DNA of 6,252 nt, from the NCBI GenBank assembly GCA_016280565.1, contig JAEEGY010000113.1:1-6252 (forward strand), read 5' to 3'. How positions within the stretch are numbered: the first letter of the stretch is position 1; each line of letters begins with the position of its first letter. Shown here piece by piece: positions 5,797 to 6,252 of this stretch. Below the pieces are notes generated by a model. The model was not told where the DNA came from, did not search any database, and was given only the letters and a program-made list of their open reading frames with translations. The translations under genes were made by a program, and so were the position numbers. Source of the DNA: Fretibacterium sp. (GTDB lineage Bacteria > Synergistota > Synergistia > Synergistales > Aminobacteriaceae).

Positions 5797-6252
5797 ATGA
5801 CAGGTCCTGACACCATTACGATCAATGCGGATATCAAAGCTCGCAACCGGAAAAGGATCTACGAGCTGCTGTTCAGCAGTCCTTCCTTGACCAAGCCGGA
5901 GCTCGCCGCGCAGTTATCCCTTTCCCTCCCCACCATCCACGCCAACCTGAGCGCGCTGCTGAAGGACGGCCTGGTGCGGGAGAGCGGATACCGGGAGAAC
6001 ACCGGCGGGCGCAACGCAAGGGACTACTCCATCGTGAAGGATGCCCGGGCGGCGGTGGGGCTCGACATCACGATGCACCACGTCACCGCCGTTGTGGTCA
6101 ACGTGGCCGGCGAGATCGTCGATATGATCCGGCTTCGGAGAAATTTTGAGTTCTCCGACCTTTATATGCAGCGCCTGGGCCTGCTTGTGGATCAGCTGAT
6201 CGTGCAGGCGGGCATTCCCCGCAACCGGATCCTTGGGGTGGGCCTGGGGGTC
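5797..6252 (+). CDS. ROK-family transcriptional regulator (N-terminal part, cut by window)
   Basis: This is a DNA-binding repressor-type protein of the NagC/XylR/Mlc class; the visible 152 codons remain open at the right edge, and full proteins are usually about 370-410 residues. Residues 14-65 form a winged helix-turn-helix: NRKRIYELL, then LTKPELAAQLSLSLPTIHANLSALLKDGLV, where the recognition helix is near 43-55. A GGRNARDY linker (70-77) matches the conserved glycine-arginine turn that leads into the ROK sugar-binding fold, which begins at VGLDI (87-91). The usual DxGxT phosphate motif is not kept: the sequence goes on as TMHH, so kinase activity is unlikely. The start ATG at 5797 has GAAGGGGG about 7 nt upstream. 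It is divergent from the dehydrogenase operon across 213 bp, so it very likely controls that operon and itself. The inducer would be the transported polyol or a derivative. Confidence 0.9.
   Translation, partial: MTGPDTITINADIKARNRKRIYELLFSSPSLTKPELAAQLSLSLPTIHANLSALLKDGLVRESGYRENTGGRNARDYSIVKDARAAVGLDITMHHVTAVVVNVAGEIVDMIRLRRNFEFSDLYMQRLGLLVDQLIVQAGIPRNRILGVGLGV

Noticed and set aside
1..6252. tRNA, rRNA, CRISPR array, transposase or attachment site
   Set aside because: No cloverleaf, spaced repeats, transposase motifs or terminal inverted repeats of an insertion sequence were seen on reading either strand.

Overview
The window holds one end of a carbohydrate or polyol uptake and oxidation locus. 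Five genes lie head to tail on the minus strand: a zinc-dependent polyol dehydrogenase, a periplasmic solute-binding protein, two inner-membrane permeases and an ABC ATPase, the last cut by the left window edge. A divergent ROK-family regulator on the plus strand is cut by the right edge. The coding DNA is GC-rich, with strong AGGAGG-type Shine-Dalgarno sites and short gaps. The binding protein has a type I signal peptide with no lipobox cysteine, which suggests a cell with an outer membrane and a soluble periplasmic receptor. A GC-rich anaerobic diderm such as a member of Synergistota would fit, but this is only a guess from protein style.

Layout from right to left. At 5797-6252 is the N-terminal 152 residues of the ROK regulator. 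At 5584-5796 is an AT-rich divergent control region. It carries a near-consensus sigma-70 promoter for the minus-strand operon (TTGACA, 17 bp, TATAGT), a likely extended -10 promoter for the regulator, and three short palindromes that could be operators. At 4495-5583 is the dehydrogenase, at 3095-4453 the binding protein, then a strong hairpin with a T-rich tail at 3018-3057. Next come permease 1 (2075-2998), permease 2 (1173-2057) and the ATPase (1-1162). The ATPase is nearly complete at 387 codons.

How it works together (inference from families and order): a sugar or sugar alcohol is captured by the binding protein, imported through the permease pair with ATP hydrolysis, and oxidised by the dehydrogenase, whose sequence looks most like the erythritol/L-threitol dehydrogenase group. 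The regulator probably senses the substrate or a product and controls both directions. The intercistronic hairpin would keep receptor mRNA in excess over transporter mRNA. No kinase, isomerase or aldolase is present here, so the rest of the pathway must lie elsewhere.

The most unusual signals are two GC-rich palindrome clusters lying in frame inside the ATPase and permease 2 genes. Each encodes an apparently extra peptide of about 20-25 residues and the two share a similar hairpin layout, like in-frame palindromic repeat elements. The ATPase also has a Q-loop Gln-to-Glu change and an LSNGQ signature, which may mean it pairs with a second ATPase not seen here.
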